DNA of 13,988 bases from JAICJR01 sp036494715 (GTDB lineage Bacteria > Actinomycetota > Thermoleophilia > Solirubrobacterales > Thermoleophilaceae). Made by a program: the position numbers and the translations under genes. Positions 1 through 10,577 of the stretch are shown here, piece after piece (positions within the stretch are counted from its first letter, which is position 1; the number at the start of each line of letters is the position of its first letter). The notes under the pieces are model-generated. The model did no database searches. It was not told the origin of the DNA and was given only the letters and a program-made list of their open reading frames with translations. Where the stretch lies: NCBI GenBank assembly GCA_036494715.1, contig DASXNY010000197.1, positions 1-13,988 on the forward strand, given 5' to 3'.

Positions 1-68
1 CCGGGATCTACTGGCACTTCGTCGACGTGATGTGGATCGTCGTGTTCTTCTCGCTGTACATCCTTTGA
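1..68 (+). CDS. ctaE: Cytochrome c oxidase subunit III, C-terminal end (partial)
   Basis: Only the last 21 codons are in the window, ending at TGA 66-68. They read GIYWHFVDVMWIVVFFSLYI plus a final L, which matches the hallmark end of haem-copper oxidase subunit III (YWHFVD followed by a last transmembrane helix). Subunit III is a multi-helix membrane protein that stabilises the catalytic core (subunits I and II) of aa3-type terminal oxidase. The rest of the gene, and probably the other oxidase genes, lie to the left. The next reading frame begins only about 40 bases downstream on the same strand, so read-through into it is likely. The family call rests on a short but distinctive tail. Confidence 0.85.
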   Translation, partial: GIYWHFVDVMWIVVFFSLYIL

Positions 69-111
69 GCGGGTGGCCGGGGTGAACAACCCCCTCAGAT
101 CGGAAGACGCG

Positions 112-192
112 ATGTTCCGCTTCCTCGTGTGGGTCGGGGGCATCGTGGTCGCGCTGATCGTGCTGGTCGTCGTGCTCAGGGCAATCCTCTGA
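112..192 (+). CDS. Tiny single-helix membrane peptide (26 aa)
   Basis: A 26-codon frame starts at ATG 112, with a Shine-Dalgarno-like GGAAG at 102-106 and a 5-base spacer, and stops at TGA 190-192. The product begins MFRFLVWVGG and is almost entirely one hydrophobic helix (Ile/Val/Leu-rich), with a single Arg near each end. An in-frame GTG at 82 would give 36 residues. It lies 43 bases after the ctaE stop, and its stop overlaps the proposed CTG start of the IMPase gene (CTGA). Very small single-helix subunits are known in several respiratory oxidases, so an accessory oxidase peptide is possible, but that is inference from position only. It could also be a leader that couples translation into the next gene. 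I do not recognise a named family. Confidence 0.45.
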   Translation: MFRFLVWVGGIVVALIVLVVVLRAIL

Positions 193-941
193 ACGACCTC
201 GAGCTAGCCGAGCGGGCGGCCCACCTCGGCGGGGATCTCCTGCTCGACCGCTTCCACGGCCCGCTCAAGGACGTCGAGAGCAAGTCCACGGTCACCGACC
301 TCGTGTCCGAAGCCGACCGCGCCTCCGAGGCCGCGATCAAGGACCTGCTGGCCGGCGAGCGCCCGGACGACGGCCTGCTCGCCGAGGAGGGCTCGGCGCA
401 GACCAGCGCGAGCGGGCGCCGCTGGGTGGTCGACCCGCTGGACGGCACCGTCAACTACCTCTACCGCCTGCCCGCCTGGTGCGTCAGCGTGGCGCTCGAG
501 GACGAGCAGGGCAGCGTCGTCGCCGTGGTGCACGACCCGCTGCGCGACGAGACGTTCACGGCCGAGCGCGGCGGCGGCGCGCGGCTCAACGGCGAGGCGA
601 TCCACTCGAGCGGCGAGGAGCGCCCCGAGCGCGCCCTGATCGCCACCGGCTTCAGCTACAGCGCGGAGGTGCGGGCGCGGCAGGCCGAGGTCGTCACGCG
701 CGTCCTGCCGATCTTTCGCGACATCCGCCGCGCGGGCGCCGCCGCGCTCGACCTGTCGTACCTGGCCGCCGGCCGCGTGGACGGCTATTACGAGCGCGGC
801 CTCAAGCCGTGGGACTGGGCAGCCGCGCGACTGATCGTCACGGAGGCGGGCGGAGCGGTGGCCGAGTTGCCCGGCGAGCCCGCCGGGCTGGCCGCCGCGG
901 CTCCGGGACTGCTGCCGCGACTCTTAGAGCTAGTCTCGTGA
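189..941 (+). CDS. Inositol monophosphatase family protein
   Basis: About 250 residues, normal for the Mg2+-dependent IMPase/FBPase/CysQ phosphatase superfamily. Family motifs run in order: an early VTDLVSEAD (35-43), the metal-binding acidic pair in LLAEEGS (63-69), the diagnostic DPLDGTVNY (82-90) with metal-ligand Asp82 and Asp85, and KPWDWAAA (206-213) carrying the third metal Asp209, followed by EAGG. The enzyme should hydrolyse a phosphomonoester such as inositol-1-phosphate, histidinol phosphate or PAP; the sequence does not decide which. Start choice: an AGGG at 178-181 sits 7 bases before CTG 189, which overlaps the upstream TGA, and the protein then begins NDLELAERA as family members do. 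The longer alternative from GTG 129 adds 20 Arg/Gly-rich residues that look untranslated. The function class is secure; the start is not. Confidence 0.88.
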   Translation: MNDLELAERAAHLGGDLLLDRFHGPLKDVESKSTVTDLVSEADRASEAAIKDLLAGERPDDGLLAEEGSAQTSASGRRWVVDPLDGTVNYLYRLPAWCVSVALEDEQGSVVAVVHDPLRDETFTAERGGGARLNGEAIHSSGEERPERALIATGFSYSAEVRARQAEVVTRVLPIFRDIRRAGAAALDLSYLAAGRVDGYYERGLKPWDWAAARLIVTEAGGAVAELPGEPAGLAAAAPGLLPRLLELVS

Positions 942-977
942 ACTTCGAGCAAGTCGAGCAAGGAAGAGAGAAGCGAA

Positions 978-1742
978 TTGGCTGAGAGGCTTGATGGAAC
1001 GGTGGCGCTCATCACGGGCGCGAGCAGCGGGATCGGCGAAGCGACGGCGGAAGCGCTCGCCGCCCAAGGCGCCGCGGTGGCTGTGGCCGCGCGGCGCAAG
1101 GACAGGCTCGACGAGCTCGTCAGTCGCATCTCCGACGCGGGCGGGCGCGCGCTAGCCATCGAGGCCGACGTGACGAGCCAGGAGCAGGCGATCGCCACGG
1201 TCGAGCGCACGGTGAACGAGCTCGGCAGCCTCGACACGCTCGTCAACAACGCCGGCGTCATGCTGCTCGGCCCGATCGTCGACGCGCCCACCGAGGAGTG
1301 GGACCGCATGGTGGCCCTCAACCTGCAGGGCCTGCTGTACTGCTCGCACGCCGCCATCCCACACCTTCTGCGCGCGGCCCAGGACTCGCAGCGGGGCGTG
1401 GCCGACCTGATCAACATCAGCTCCGTAGCCGGGCGGGTAGCCCGCATGGGCTCCGGCGTCTACAACCTCACCAAGTGGGGCGTGGGCGCGTTCAGCGAGT
1501 CGCTGCGCCAAGAGGTCACGAAGCGCAACGTGAGGGTCGCACTGGTGGAGCCGGGCGCGGTCGCGACGGAGCTCACGGACCACCTGCGGCCCGAGATCAA
1601 GGAAGTTACGAAGACGCGCTTCGAGGACGTGGAGAAGCTCGAGGCCGCGGACATCGCCGACGCGATCGCCTACATCGTCACCCGGCCGCGCCGCGTGGCG
1701 GTCAACGAGATGCTGGTCCGCCCCACCGACCAGGCGGACTGA
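978..1742 (+). CDS. Short-chain dehydrogenase/reductase (classical SDR)
   Basis: A 254-residue Rossmann-fold oxidoreductase of typical classical-SDR length. Visible landmarks are the dinucleotide-binding TGASSGIG (13-20), an acidic DV (64-65) after the third strand, NNAG (90-93), the catalytic Ser in NISSVAG (146-152), the catalytic YNLTK (Tyr162, Lys166), and EPGAVATE (191-198). The basic AARRKDR stretch after the second strand (38-44) suggests NADP(H) preference. The pattern resembles the YdfG-like broad-specificity oxidoreductases; the substrate cannot be read from sequence. The start is TTG 978 with a purine-rich GGAAGAGAG at 962-970. It lies 36 bases after the IMPase stop on the same strand, probably one transcript. 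Its stop is 6 bases from the convergent PilB-like gene, leaving no room for a separate terminator. Confidence 0.92.
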   Translation: MAERLDGTVALITGASSGIGEATAEALAAQGAAVAVAARRKDRLDELVSRISDAGGRALAIEADVTSQEQAIATVERTVNELGSLDTLVNNAGVMLLGPIVDAPTEEWDRMVALNLQGLLYCSHAAIPHLLRAAQDSQRGVADLINISSVAGRVARMGSGVYNLTKWGVGAFSESLRQEVTKRNVRVALVEPGAVATELTDHLRPEIKEVTKTRFEDVEKLEAADIADAIAYIVTRPRRVAVNEMLVRPTDQAD

Positions 1743-1748
1743 GCGCCG

Positions 1749-3515
<1,767 letters not shown>

Positions 3516-3584
3516 CGGAGCGGCACGAGGCAGCCGGACCGGACCGCCTCTACCCGCGGTTATCGGCACGTATAGGGGCTATGT

Positions 3585-3602
3585 GTAGCCCGGGCGGGCT
3601 AC
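3585..3602 (-). terminator. GC-rich hairpin at the end of the cytochrome-cupredoxin gene
   Basis: A perfect inverted repeat, gtagccc (3585-3591) and gggctac (3596-3602) with a 4-base loop, overlaps the TAG stop (3599-3601) of the leftward lipoprotein gene. No T-run follows on the minus strand, so it is not a classical intrinsic terminator. It could attenuate transcription into the PilB-like gene or protect the 3' end. Confidence 0.3.
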
Positions 3603-4300
3603 TTGACCGTCAGAGTGCCCTTCATACCGCCCGCCTCGTGGCCGGGGACCGAGCAGTAGAAGGTGTAGGTGCCGGGTTTGAGGTTGACGCTGACCTTGGA
3701 GGTGCCGCCGTTGCCCACGCGCGGTCCCTGCTGATTCACCCCGTTGCCCTTGATCGAGATGTCGTGGGTGATCGGCGACTTGTTCGGCATGACGAGCGTC
3801 ACCTGACCCGCCTTCGCGTTGGCCTTGTTGTACTGGAACGCCAGCGCGCCGCTCGGGTTGGCCGGGATATTGAGCTGGCCGTTCTGCTCCACCGCCGGCT
3901 TGCTGCTCACCTTCGGCGCGCCCGCCGTGGCGAGCTGGCCGCTGTCCTTGCCGGGCTTGGCGGCGGCGAAGCCGACGTAGGAGGCAACATCGCGGGCGTT
4001 GTCGCCGGTCACGAGATTGAGGGGCATGATGCTGCCGCGGCGCACGTGCGAGATCTGGTTGTAGACCACGCCCTTGATGCCGGACTCGCCGAAGCCCTGC
4101 TGGCGCGCCTCGACGAAGGCGTCGTCCAGGTTCGGGCCCTGGATGCCCTTGGTCCCGGCCCGTGCGAGCGTGTGGCAGGAGCCGCACTTCTGCACGAACA
4201 GCGTCTTGCCGTTCACGAGGTCGGGCTGGCCGCCGCGGCCACCGCAGCCTGCAGCCACCGCTACCACGGCAAGCGCGGCGAGCAGCGCGAGCACCCGCAT
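3599..4300 (-). CDS. Lipoprotein with fused cytochrome c and cupredoxin domains
   Basis: The ATG at 4298-4300 gives 233 residues. The N-terminus is a lipoprotein signal: MRVLALLAAL, a hydrophobic core, then lipobox VAAGC with Cys19 as lipid anchor. A monohaem cytochrome c domain follows, with CGSCH (Cys39, Cys42, His43) and a likely axial Met92 in IMPLN. After a Ser/Ala/Lys-rich linker (about 115-140) comes a plastocyanin-like cupredoxin domain with a complete type-1 copper set: His179 (THD), Cys216, His221 and Met226 in the FYCSVPGHEAGGM loop. The protein should carry electrons on the outer face of the membrane, plausibly feeding the oxidase whose subunit III gene lies nearby; that partner is inference. 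It starts 32 bases after the glycosyltransferase stop, so the two may be cotranscribed. A longer in-frame extension upstream is Arg-rich out-of-frame translation of the neighbour and was discarded. Confidence 0.9.
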   Translation of the reverse strand: MRVLALLAALAVVAVAAGCGGRGGQPDLVNGKTLFVQKCGSCHTLARAGTKGIQGPNLDDAFVEARQQGFGESGIKGVVYNQISHVRRGSIMPLNLVTGDNARDVASYVGFAAAKPGKDSGQLATAGAPKVSSKPAVEQNGQLNIPANPSGALAFQYNKANAKAGQVTLVMPNKSPITHDISIKGNGVNQQGPRVGNGGTSKVSVNLKPGTYTFYCSVPGHEAGGMKGTLTVK

Positions 4301-4332
4301 CCTGTCCCGCGACCGAGTCAAGGGGCGGAAGA

Positions 4333-5895
4333 TTATCCGAGCGGCGGACGCCAGGACTCCCCAACGGGAGCGGCGTCTGGGAGCTCGTCCAGCCGGCCCT
4401 GTGCCGCGGCGATCACGCCCTCCGCGACGTGCTCCCAGCCGAAGCGCCCAGACGCGGTATCGGCGAGTGCGGCGTCCGCCCGCCCTCGGACAGCCGGGTC
4501 GAGGGTGAGCCAGTCCACGACCTTGGCCGCGATCTCCTCCACGGCTCCGTACCCCACCTCGAAGCCGAGCAGCCGCTGCAGGGGCGGGTCGAGCGGGGGC
4601 GCCAGCATGGCGCTGACCTCGGCGAGGCCTGAGTGGGCGGCCGACAGCGGCAGCACCCCGCACACGGCCGCCTCCGCCGCGACCATGCCGAACGCCTCCG
4701 GGAACGTGCTCGGCACCACCTCGGCGAGGCAGGCGGGCAGGAAGTCGGGCAGGTCGTCGTGCTCGAGCCGGCCCGTGAAGTGGATGCGCCGCGCGGCGTC
4801 GCGCGCGGCCGCGACGTAGGCGTCGCGCCGATCGCCCTCGAGGCCGTCGAGGAAGGCGGCGAGGAAGCGCAGCTCGCCCGCCGGGCCGCCCTCGAGCTCG
4901 CGCCCGCGTCGCCCGATCTCGCGCAGCGCGTCGAGGTCCCCGCGCCCGAGCGCCGCGACGATGGCCTCCGACGCCTCGCGGTAGGTGCCGAAGCCGACGA
5001 CGCAGAGCCGCGCCTTCGGCACCTCTGCGACCACGAGCGGCCAGGCGGCCAGCAGCAGGTCGATTCCCTTCGAGACGATCAGCTTGCCGACGAAGCAGAC
5101 GAGCGCGTCGCGCTCGGGGTCGAGCGCGCGCAGGGCCGCCGGCGCGCCGACGTCGCCACCCCAGCCTGCCGCCGCGCCGGCCTCGAGGCGGTCAGCGAGC
5201 GCGCTGAGGCGCTCGGCGGCCTCGGAGGCAGCGAGCGGGCGGAAACTGTGCACGTCCACCCCAGGCGGGCCCAGCCGCGTCCGCTCGCGCGTCTCCGGCA
5301 GGAACTCCCAGAGGCGCTCGGCCATGTGCGTCGAGCCCACCAGCACGCCGTTCGCCCGCTCGACGCCCTCCCGCGCATAGGGCAGGAAGCGCGGCGGGTC
5401 GCGGCGCAGCGTGTACTCGAGCGCGCTGCCGTGGATCTTGACGGCGTAGGGCACCGCGGCGGGCAGCCCACGGGCCAGCACGACCGGTCCCATCAGCGCG
5501 TGGTTGGCCAGGGCCAGGTCCGGGCGGACGCGCTCGGCCACCTCCCGCACCGCGGCCACGTTGGCGGCGATGTAGTGGTCGAGCTCGTCGTCCGAGAGGT
5601 CGAGGAACGGCGTGGCGTCGAAGCCCTCGTACTGGTCCATCACGTAGACCGGCAGCACGCGGCCGATGTCGGGCAGGTAGGCGGTCACGCGGGCGTGCGG
5701 GTCGCCCTCGACGCCCAGCTCGCCCCCGTCCCAGCGCGCCACGGCGCCCACGAACGACAGCTCTGCAGCGTGGCGGTCCTGACAGAGAATGTGGACCTCG
5801 TGGCCCATCTCGGCCAGCGCGGCGGCCAGGCTGGCGTTATAGATGTTGCTGCCGGTGCCGCGAAGCAGATATCCGTGGAAAACGAGGATCTTCAT
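4333..5895 (-). CDS. Glycosyltransferase family 4 (GT-B fold)
   Basis: A 520-residue retaining-type GT4 glycosyltransferase. The first Rossmann half opens MKILVFHGYLLRGTGSNIYN, with the glycine-rich acceptor-side loop common in GT4. An interdomain PGVDVHSFRP (211-220) is followed by the donor-side half with FVGKLIVSKGIDLLL (268-282; basic residues contacting the nucleotide-sugar phosphates), GRL at 375-377, and the E-x7-E type PEAFGMVAAEA (399-409). No signal or membrane segment is visible, so it acts in the cytoplasm, probably on a lipid-linked or small-molecule acceptor. Length is above the usual 380-420 because of insertions near 225-260 and 305-365. The sugar and acceptor cannot be read. 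It is divergent from the zinc-ribbon gene (96 bases between starts) and leads into the lipoprotein gene. Confidence 0.9.
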   Translation of the reverse strand: MKILVFHGYLLRGTGSNIYNASLAAALAEMGHEVHILCQDRHAAELSFVGAVARWDGGELGVEGDPHARVTAYLPDIGRVLPVYVMDQYEGFDATPFLDLSDDELDHYIAANVAAVREVAERVRPDLALANHALMGPVVLARGLPAAVPYAVKIHGSALEYTLRRDPPRFLPYAREGVERANGVLVGSTHMAERLWEFLPETRERTRLGPPGVDVHSFRPLAASEAAERLSALADRLEAGAAAGWGGDVGAPAALRALDPERDALVCFVGKLIVSKGIDLLLAAWPLVVAEVPKARLCVVGFGTYREASEAIVAALGRGDLDALREIGRRGRELEGGPAGELRFLAAFLDGLEGDRRDAYVAAARDAARRIHFTGRLEHDDLPDFLPACLAEVVPSTFPEAFGMVAAEAAVCGVLPLSAAHSGLAEVSAMLAPPLDPPLQRLLGFEVGYGAVEEIAAKVVDWLTLDPAVRGRADAALADTASGRFGWEHVAEGVIAAAQGRLDELPDAAPVGESWRPPLG

Positions 5896-5973
5896 TGCTG
5901 GCCCTACTTCGCCCTCCGTCCCCGGCAGCCTTCAGAATGGTGTACCCGACCCAGGAAAGGTCGCCCGTGCCGC

Positions 5974-5983
5974 TGATATGTTT
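5974..5983 (+). promoter_or_regulatory. Possible -10 element for a near-leaderless transcript
   Basis: The sequence tgatatgttt contains TATGTT (5977-5982), an AT-rich hexamer that stands out in this GC-rich region. It lies only 9 bases before ATG 5992, so transcription would start at or just before the codon. No convincing -35 or ribosome site is seen. Confidence 0.3.
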
Positions 5984-5991
5984 CCGCGCTC

Positions 5992-6261
5992 ATGCCGGAG
6001 CGTCAGAAATACCGACTTCGGGCCAGGTCCGACCGCGAGGTCATTCGCGAGGTCGAGCCTGGTGCCGTGTACGTGGACAGGGACAGCGGCGAGACGTTCG
6101 AGGTGGTCGGCAAGCTGCTGCCACTCGCCCCGTCGCCGAGCAACCTGCCTTGGGCCATCGAGAATCTGCGGATCTGCGGCTGCTCGCTCGAGCAGCTCGT
6201 CCCGAAGGATCTGAACGACTGTCCGCACTGCGGACGCCGCCTGCCTGCCGTAGAGCGCTAG
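5992..6261 (+). CDS. Small zinc-ribbon-like protein of unknown function
   Basis: An 89-residue basic protein starting MPERQKYRLR. The first half is charged and includes EPGAVYVDRDSGETFEVVGK (22-41), a likely small beta unit. The second half has four cysteines, Cys62 and Cys64 (CGC) and Cys77 and Cys80 (CPHC), a spacing suited to one zinc or other metal site. No enzyme motif, signal peptide or membrane segment is seen. The start has no Shine-Dalgarno sequence but sits just after a -10-like element, so leaderless translation is plausible. It is divergent from the glycosyltransferase and 10 bases upstream of the lipoprotein gene. I do not recognise a named family; a nucleic-acid-binding or redox-sensing role would be guesswork. 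Confidence 0.72.
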   Translation: MPERQKYRLRARSDREVIREVEPGAVYVDRDSGETFEVVGKLLPLAPSPSNLPWAIENLRICGCSLEQLVPKDLNDCPHCGRRLPAVER

Positions 6262-6271
6262 CGAGCGCCCC

Positions 6272-6679
6272 ATGAGGTCGCTCTCACTACTGATCTGCGT
6301 GCTCGTGCTTGGCTTTGTCGTGGCCGGCTGCGGCGGTGGCAGCGACCAGAGCGCCGAGACCATCCCGCCGCCGCCCCCGCTCACCGTGCCCGGCAACGAG
6401 ACGGCGCCGAACATTCCGGACAGCGTCCCCACCACGCCCACCACCACCGAGCCGAGCAGCGGCGGCACCTCGAGCGGCACGCCGTCGAACGGCGGCTCCC
6501 CCAGCGTCACCCCCGCCCCGGCGCCTCAGGCGCCCAGCACGACGCCCTCGGGCGGCGCCCAGCCGCCCTCCGGCGGCACGGGTACCGGCGGAGGCGGCGG
6601 CAGTACGACGCCCTCCTCCGGTGGCACAGCGCCAGGCAAGTTCGATCAGTTCTGCCAACAGAACCCCGGGGCCTGCTGA
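6272..6679 (+). CDS. Low-complexity Pro/Ser/Thr/Gly-rich lipoprotein
   Basis: A 135-residue predicted lipoprotein. The signal peptide MRSLSLLICVLVLGFVVAGC ends in lipobox VAGC with Cys20 as lipid anchor. Residues 21-120 are almost entirely Pro, Ser, Thr, Gly and Ala (runs such as PPPPPL, GTGTGGGGGS), a disordered wall-spanning stalk that could be glycosylated. The end is compact and ordered-looking: KFDQFCQQNPGAC, with two cysteines that could form a disulfide. It lies 10 bases after the zinc-ribbon gene and is probably cotranscribed. Function is unknown; the composition fits a surface spacer. The reading frame is supported by the signal peptide and lipobox even though low-complexity GC-rich DNA gives open frames easily. 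Confidence 0.75.
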   Translation: MRSLSLLICVLVLGFVVAGCGGGSDQSAETIPPPPPLTVPGNETAPNIPDSVPTTPTTTEPSSGGTSSGTPSNGGSPSVTPAPAPQAPSTTPSGGAQPPSGGTGTGGGGGSTTPSSGGTAPGKFDQFCQQNPGAC

Positions 6680-6749
6680 CGGCGCCTGCAAACCGTCGGA
6701 TATCTGCGTCCTCGGTTTTCGCCGCCGTCCGCTAGACGCGAGGCCTGGG

Positions 6750-6762
6750 TGAGCCGGGCTCA
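6750..6762. terminator. Short palindrome between convergent genes
   Basis: The sequence tgagccgggctca is a perfect palindrome around a central base and overlaps the stop codon of the leftward VOC gene (6760-6762). At RNA level it gives at most a 5-bp stem with a 3-base loop and has no T-run. It is the only candidate terminator seen between the convergent lipoprotein and VOC genes. Confidence 0.2.
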
Positions 6763-7170
6763 GCCGAGCTGGTTGATCCGGATCAGGTTGCCCGCGGGAT
6801 CGCGGATGGAGCAGTCGCGAATCCCGTACGGCTGGTCGGTCGGCTCTTGGACGATCTCGGCGCCGCTGGCCTCCAGTTGCGCGAAGGTGCCGTCGAGGTC
6901 GGCGGTGGCCAGGTTGACGCTGGCGAAGGTGCCCTTGGCCATCATCTCGGCGATGGTGCGGCGCTCGTCGTCGGTGATGCCTGGGGTGGCGGCCGGCGGG
7001 TAGAGGACGATCGACGTGTCGGGCTGGTCGGCGGGGCCGACGGTGATCCAGTGCAGGCCGCCGTATTCGACGTCGTTGCGGACCTCGAAGCCCAAGCTGT
7101 CGCGATAGAAGGCCAGGGACGCATCGGGGTTGTCGTGTGGGAGGAAGCTGGCGTTAATGGTGATGTCCAT
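6760..7170 (-). CDS. VOC-family (glyoxalase/bleomycin-resistance-like) protein A
   Basis: A 136-residue vicinal-oxygen-chelate protein beginning MDITINASFLPHDNPDASLA. Typical features are the first helix-strand DASLAFYRDSLGFEV (16-30), a strand with HWITVGP, a second-half VNLATADLDGTFAQLEASGA, and the near-universal ending DCSIRDPAGNLIRINQ. The fold is shared by glyoxalases, dioxygenases, fosfomycin-type enzymes and drug-binding resistance proteins, and the sequence does not decide between them. It starts 10 bases after the AraC stop on the same strand, so the regulator and this gene are almost certainly cotranscribed. No clear ribosome site is seen, which fits translational coupling to the AraC gene. 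Confidence 0.9.
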   Translation of the reverse strand: MDITINASFLPHDNPDASLAFYRDSLGFEVRNDVEYGGLHWITVGPADQPDTSIVLYPPAATPGITDDERRTIAEMMAKGTFASVNLATADLDGTFAQLEASGAEIVQEPTDQPYGIRDCSIRDPAGNLIRINQLG

Positions 7171-7248
7171 GGCCGTAACGTTAGATCCGGCTCGGGACCG
7201 GCGCTTCTCGATTCCTGATCGGTTTCGTCACCTGTTTTGCCACGCACG
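7162..7248. repeat. Copy 1 of a diverged ~87-bp repeat (AraC end/VOC start)
   Basis: This stretch holds the start of VOC protein A and the last codons of AraC. It matches 10578-10665 with scattered substitutions and a 1-base length difference. The best-conserved core is ccggcgcttctcga, one mismatch, then tcctgatcggttt. The copies are in the same orientation. Confidence 0.75.
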
Positions 7249-7624
7249 GAGGCATCCCCGCCGTCGCCCGCGACTCCTGGCGCCGGTAGGCGCTGGGCGC
7301 CATCCCGACCAGTTCGGTGAAGCGACTGCTGAACGTGCCAAGCGACGAGCAGCCCACCTCGAAACAGACCTCGGTCACGCTGAGGTCGCCCCGGCGCAGC
7401 AGCGCCATCGCGCGCTCGATCCGTCGCGTCATCAGGTAGCTGTAGGCCGACTCGCCGTAGGCGAGCCGGAACTGGCGGCTGAAGTGCCCGGCCGACATGT
7501 GCGCGTCGCGGGCGAGCGCCTCGACGTCCAGCGGCTGCGCGTACTCCCGGTCCATCCGGTCGCGCACGCGGCGAAGCTGCGCGAGGTCGCGCAGGTGCTG
7601 CGCCGCTGCAGGCTGGCCGTTCAC
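7181..7624 (-). CDS. AraC-family transcriptional regulator, DNA-binding domain only
   Basis: From GTG 7622-7624 the protein has 147 residues. It is essentially one AraC/XylS DNA-binding domain: the first helix-turn-helix around LDVEALARDAHMSAGHFSRQ (32-51), the linker with YLMTRRIERAMALLRRG, and the second helix-turn-helix around LSVTEVCFEVGCSSLGTFSS (81-100), closing FTELVGMAPSAYRR. There is no N-terminal sensor domain, so it may respond through abundance or, like SoxS/MarA, without a ligand. The tail CVAKQVTKPIRNREAP (127-142) is reused in the degenerate copy near 10600-10663. Start is uncertain: no clear ribosome site, Met24 is an alternative, and longer frames run into the UvrA-like gene. 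It lies 49 bases after the UvrA-like stop and 10 before VOC protein A. Confidence 0.87.
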   Translation of the reverse strand: MNGQPAAAQHLRDLAQLRRVRDRMDREYAQPLDVEALARDAHMSAGHFSRQFRLAYGESAYSYLMTRRIERAMALLRRGDLSVTEVCFEVGCSSLGTFSSRFTELVGMAPSAYRRQESRATAGMPPCVAKQVTKPIRNREAPVPSRI

Positions 7625-7673
7625 CCGCGAGATCGTGGCACGTCCCGCCGCGGTTGCCCAGCGCGGGGCTCGG

Positions 7674-10064
<2,391 letters not shown>

Positions 10065-10151
10065 CGTTTCTCCATCTGTGGGGTGGGCCGCCTTCGCGGT
10101 CTCCGTCGGCGTCGCCTGGCTCGATCTAACCAGCAGCCTTGGTTCTCCCTC

Positions 10152-10183
10152 GCCGGCCCGTTACCTCGCGGGTGTGGGCCGGC
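10152..10183 (-). terminator. Hairpin between VOC protein B and the UvrA-like gene
   Basis: gccggccc (10152-10159) and gggccggc (10176-10183) form a perfect 8-bp stem. The 16-base loop contains a further acc/ggt pairing (10163-10165 with 10171-10173). It lies just after the leftward VOC B stop at 10197. No T-run follows. It could be a GC-type terminator or an attenuator in the leader of the UvrA-like gene. Confidence 0.4.
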
Positions 10184-10196
10184 CCCGGGTTCGCGC

Positions 10197-10553
10197 TCAC
10201 ACGTCCTGGAGCAGCCCGAGCACGTTGCCGTCGGGGTCGGTGAAGGTGGCCACCAGGCGGCCGCCGCCGACGTCGTGCGCGGGCTCCTTCACCGTGGCAC
10301 CCGCGGCGGTCACCTCGGCCAGCTTCGCCTCGATGTCCGCCACGTGCCAGTAGGTCACCGGCGAGGTCATGCCCTGCGGTCCACCGCCCGGTACCAGCCC
10401 GATGTGCTGACCGGCGGCCTCGAAGCCGACGTAGTAGGGCGCGTCGGCCTGCGGCGCCACGCCGAGCAGGGCGGCGTACACCGCCTTGGCGGCCGCCAGG
10501 TCGGACACGGGGTGCAGCACGGTCTTGATTCCCTGGGTGGAAGAGTCGGTCAT
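10197..10553 (-). CDS. VOC-family (glyoxalase-like) protein B
   Basis: A 118-residue VOC protein beginning MTDSSTQGIKTVLHPVSDLA. The half-motifs are visible: DLAAAKAVYAALLGV (18-32), YYVGFEAAGQHIGLVPGG, then TYWHVADIEAKLAEVTAAGA and the closing ATFTDPDGNVLGLLQ. It is only distantly like VOC protein A and is not a simple duplicate of it. ATG 10551-10553 is chosen because GGGAG stands 5 bases upstream. An in-frame ATG at 10584-10586 would add MDVTTTTSGAN; that upstream ATG aligns with the start of VOC A inside the repeat, so it may be a relic. The gene is 132 bases upstream of the UvrA-like gene on the same strand, with a hairpin between them. Substrate is unknown. Confidence 0.88.
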   Translation of the reverse strand: MTDSSTQGIKTVLHPVSDLAAAKAVYAALLGVAPQADAPYYVGFEAAGQHIGLVPGGGPQGMTSPVTYWHVADIEAKLAEVTAAGATVKEPAHDVGGGRLVATFTDPDGNVLGLLQDV

Positions 10554-10577
10554 GTTCGCTCCCGAAGTCGTGGTGGT

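Noticed and set aside
4301..4663. N-terminal extension of the cytochrome-cupredoxin frame
   Set aside because: The extra residues are Arg/Gly/Ala-rich out-of-frame translation of the glycosyltransferase; the lipoprotein signal starts cleanly at ATG 4298-4300.
6680..6759. tRNA or attachment site marking the island edge
   Set aside because: I found no cloverleaf, no integrase gene and no direct repeat shared with the other end of the window.
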